Assembly: GCA_030612095.1 (NCBI GenBank)
Contig: JAUWOO010000037.1
Span: forward strand, 1 to 12,907
Length of the DNA stretch: 12,907 nt
Origin: Thermoplasmatota archaeon
GTDB taxonomy: Archaea; Thermoplasmatota; E2; DHVEG-1
Direction: 5' to 3'
The notes under the pieces were generated by a model that made no database searches, had not been told where the DNA came from, and worked only from the letters and a program-made list of their open reading frames with translations. This document shows positions 12,039-12,907 of this stretch, one piece after another (positions within the stretch are counted from its first letter, which is position 1; the number at the start of each line of letters is the position of its first letter). Made by a program: the position numbers and the translations under genes.

Positions 12039-12907
12039 TGATTTCGACATATACGCTTAATCATTTCGGGATCGTCTCTGGTATTTGTAAGGAATTGAAA
12101 ATAGCAGAGATCATTGATGATATGATTCCGCCTGATCCGCAGCAGAAAGTTACAACAGGTCAGGCTGTTGTCTCTATGATAATAAATGGTCTAGGGTTCT
12201 CAAACAGGAGGTTATATTTATATCCTCAATTTTTTGAGAAAAAACCTGTTGAACTTTTAATTGGAAAGAATGTATCTGCTGATGAGCTTAACGATGATGC
12301 AATTGGCAGGGCACTTGACAGGGTTTTTATGTATGGGTGTACTGAGCTTTTTTGTTGCGTATCGTATGCAGCAGTACAGCAGGAAAATGTACAGAAAAAA
12401 TTTGGGCATTTAGATTCTACAACTTTTTCTGTTCATGGTGAATATCAGTCCTCAGATTCAGATGATGCTGCGATACGTATAACATATGGACGTTCGAAGG
12501 CGAAACGGCCTGATTTGAAGCAGATTTTTTTGAATCTCTTGGTTAGTTCAGATGGTGGCATTCCACTTTTCATGCAGGTACTTGATGGAAACAGCAGTGA
12601 TTCGGTAACATTCAGGAGGACTGTTTCTGAGTTCAAAAGAGGGCTTAAAAAACATCTTCAGGATATTACTTACCTTGTTGCTGACAGTAAATTTTACTGT
12701 AAAGAAACACTGGAGCTGGTAAAAAATGATTTGTTGTGGATTAGTCGTGTGCCTGATAATATCACTGAAGCAAAGGAAGTGATTGAAGAAACTGCAGTAT
12801 TGCTAAGCGAATTAACACCTTTGCAGGAGGGGTATTTGTACAAAAAGCGCAGTTTGCAGTATGGAGATGTAAAGCAGAGATGGCTGATTGTGTACTCCAT
12901 GTCTGCT
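12038..12907 (+). CDS. IS1634-family (DDE) transposase, 3' partial
   Basis: 290 codons, open to the last base of the window. The N-terminal part (STYTLNHFGIVSGICKEL) and the region TTGQAVVSMIINGLGFSNRRLY are typical of this family. The catalytic domain shows the first Asp in GHLDSTTFSVHGEY (Asp126), the block ITYGRSKAKRPDLKQ (148-162), an IPLFMQVLDGNSSDS stretch (175-189), and the second Asp in YLVADSKFY (Asp216). The catalytic Glu would lie beyond the window. Family members are about 500-560 residues, so a little over half is visible. No SD precedes the ATG; the TATA element 27 nt upstream suggests a leaderless message. Function: cut-and-paste transposition through the DDE active site. Confidence 0.88.
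   Translation, partial: MISTYTLNHFGIVSGICKELKIAEIIDDMIPPDPQQKVTTGQAVVSMIINGLGFSNRRLYLYPQFFEKKPVELLIGKNVSADELNDDAIGRALDRVFMYGCTELFCCVSYAAVQQENVQKKFGHLDSTTFSVHGEYQSSDSDDAAIRITYGRSKAKRPDLKQIFLNLLVSSDGGIPLFMQVLDGNSSDSVTFRRTVSEFKRGLKKHLQDITYLVADSKFYCKETLELVKNDLLWISRVPDNITEAKEVIEETAVLLSELTPLQEGYLYKKRSLQYGDVKQRWLIVYSMSA

Larger units (their letters stand above)
12017..12907 (+). mobile_element. Insertion sequence of the IS1634/IS4 type, left part
   Basis: The transposase gene with the inverted repeat before it marks the left part of an insertion sequence that runs out of the window. The left boundary is a guess: it is at or somewhat left of the inverted repeat at 12017, and it cannot be fixed without the right end and the target duplication. 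The frame has no stop in 290 codons, so the element looks recent or active so far as can be seen. Confidence 0.55.

Noticed and set aside
1..12907. Search for CRISPR arrays, tRNA or rRNA genes and defence or toxin-antitoxin modules
   Set aside because: No regularly spaced repeats, no tRNA cloverleaf and no recognisable defence proteins were seen on either strand by eye; a covariance-model scan was not possible.

Overview
The window (12,907 bp, AT-rich) looks like a euryarchaeal chromosome segment, most plausibly from a Thermoplasmatota-type lineage. The archaeal assignment rests on TATA/BRE-like boxes about 26-28 nt upstream of several start codons that lack a Shine-Dalgarno (SD) site, next to other genes with SD sites matching the archaeal 16S tail (AGGAGGTGAT-like). 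It also rests on gene content: a short anaerobe-type ThiC, a stand-alone Lrp/AsnC ligand-binding (RAM) domain protein, an M29 aminopeptidase, an Fe-S PurF and a SAM hydroxide adenosyltransferase. A secreted C25 (gingipain-type) cysteine peptidase would suit the protein-degrading sediment Thermoplasmatota, but that lineage is an inference.

Layout. 1-635 is the 3' part of a stand-alone E2-type acyltransferase domain protein (+). 752-1540 is an unusual adenylate kinase (-). 1653-3635 is the C25 peptidase with a lipobox-like signal (+). 3699-3884 is a 61-residue conserved-looking basic protein (-). 4020-5306 is thiC (-). 5434-6911 is a two-gene overlapping unit (+): a stand-alone RAM-domain protein followed by a ten-helix EamA/DMT-type transporter that itself ends in a RAM domain. 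6968-8071 is an M29 aminopeptidase (+), 8119-9552 is purF (+), and 9588-9896 is a winged-helix protein with a perfect inverted repeat just before its start (+). 9995-10114 is a tiny single-helix membrane protein gene (+). 10167-10616 is a zinc-ribbon protein (-), 10708-11496 a SAM hydroxide adenosyltransferase (+), and 11690-11983 a 97-residue unknown protein (-). From about 12017 to the window end is the left part of an IS1634/IS4-type insertion sequence with an intact, open transposase reading frame.

How the parts relate. Peptide breakdown (C25 peptidase, M29 aminopeptidase) and amino-acid sensing or export (RAM protein plus transporter-RAM fusion) form one plausible theme around 1.6-8 kb. 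PurF feeds the purine pathway whose intermediate AIR is the substrate of ThiC, but the two genes are on opposite strands and not in one operon. The SAM hydroxide adenosyltransferase cleaves SAM to adenosine and methionine.

The most notable element is the transporter-RAM fusion overlapping a stand-alone paralogous RAM gene. It looks like an allosterically gated amino-acid transporter with a soluble partner. Secondary points are an adenylate kinase with a non-canonical P-loop and a roughly 35-residue insertion, two places where one TATA element may serve two divergent starts, a G-quadruplex motif, and the 39-residue membrane protein.
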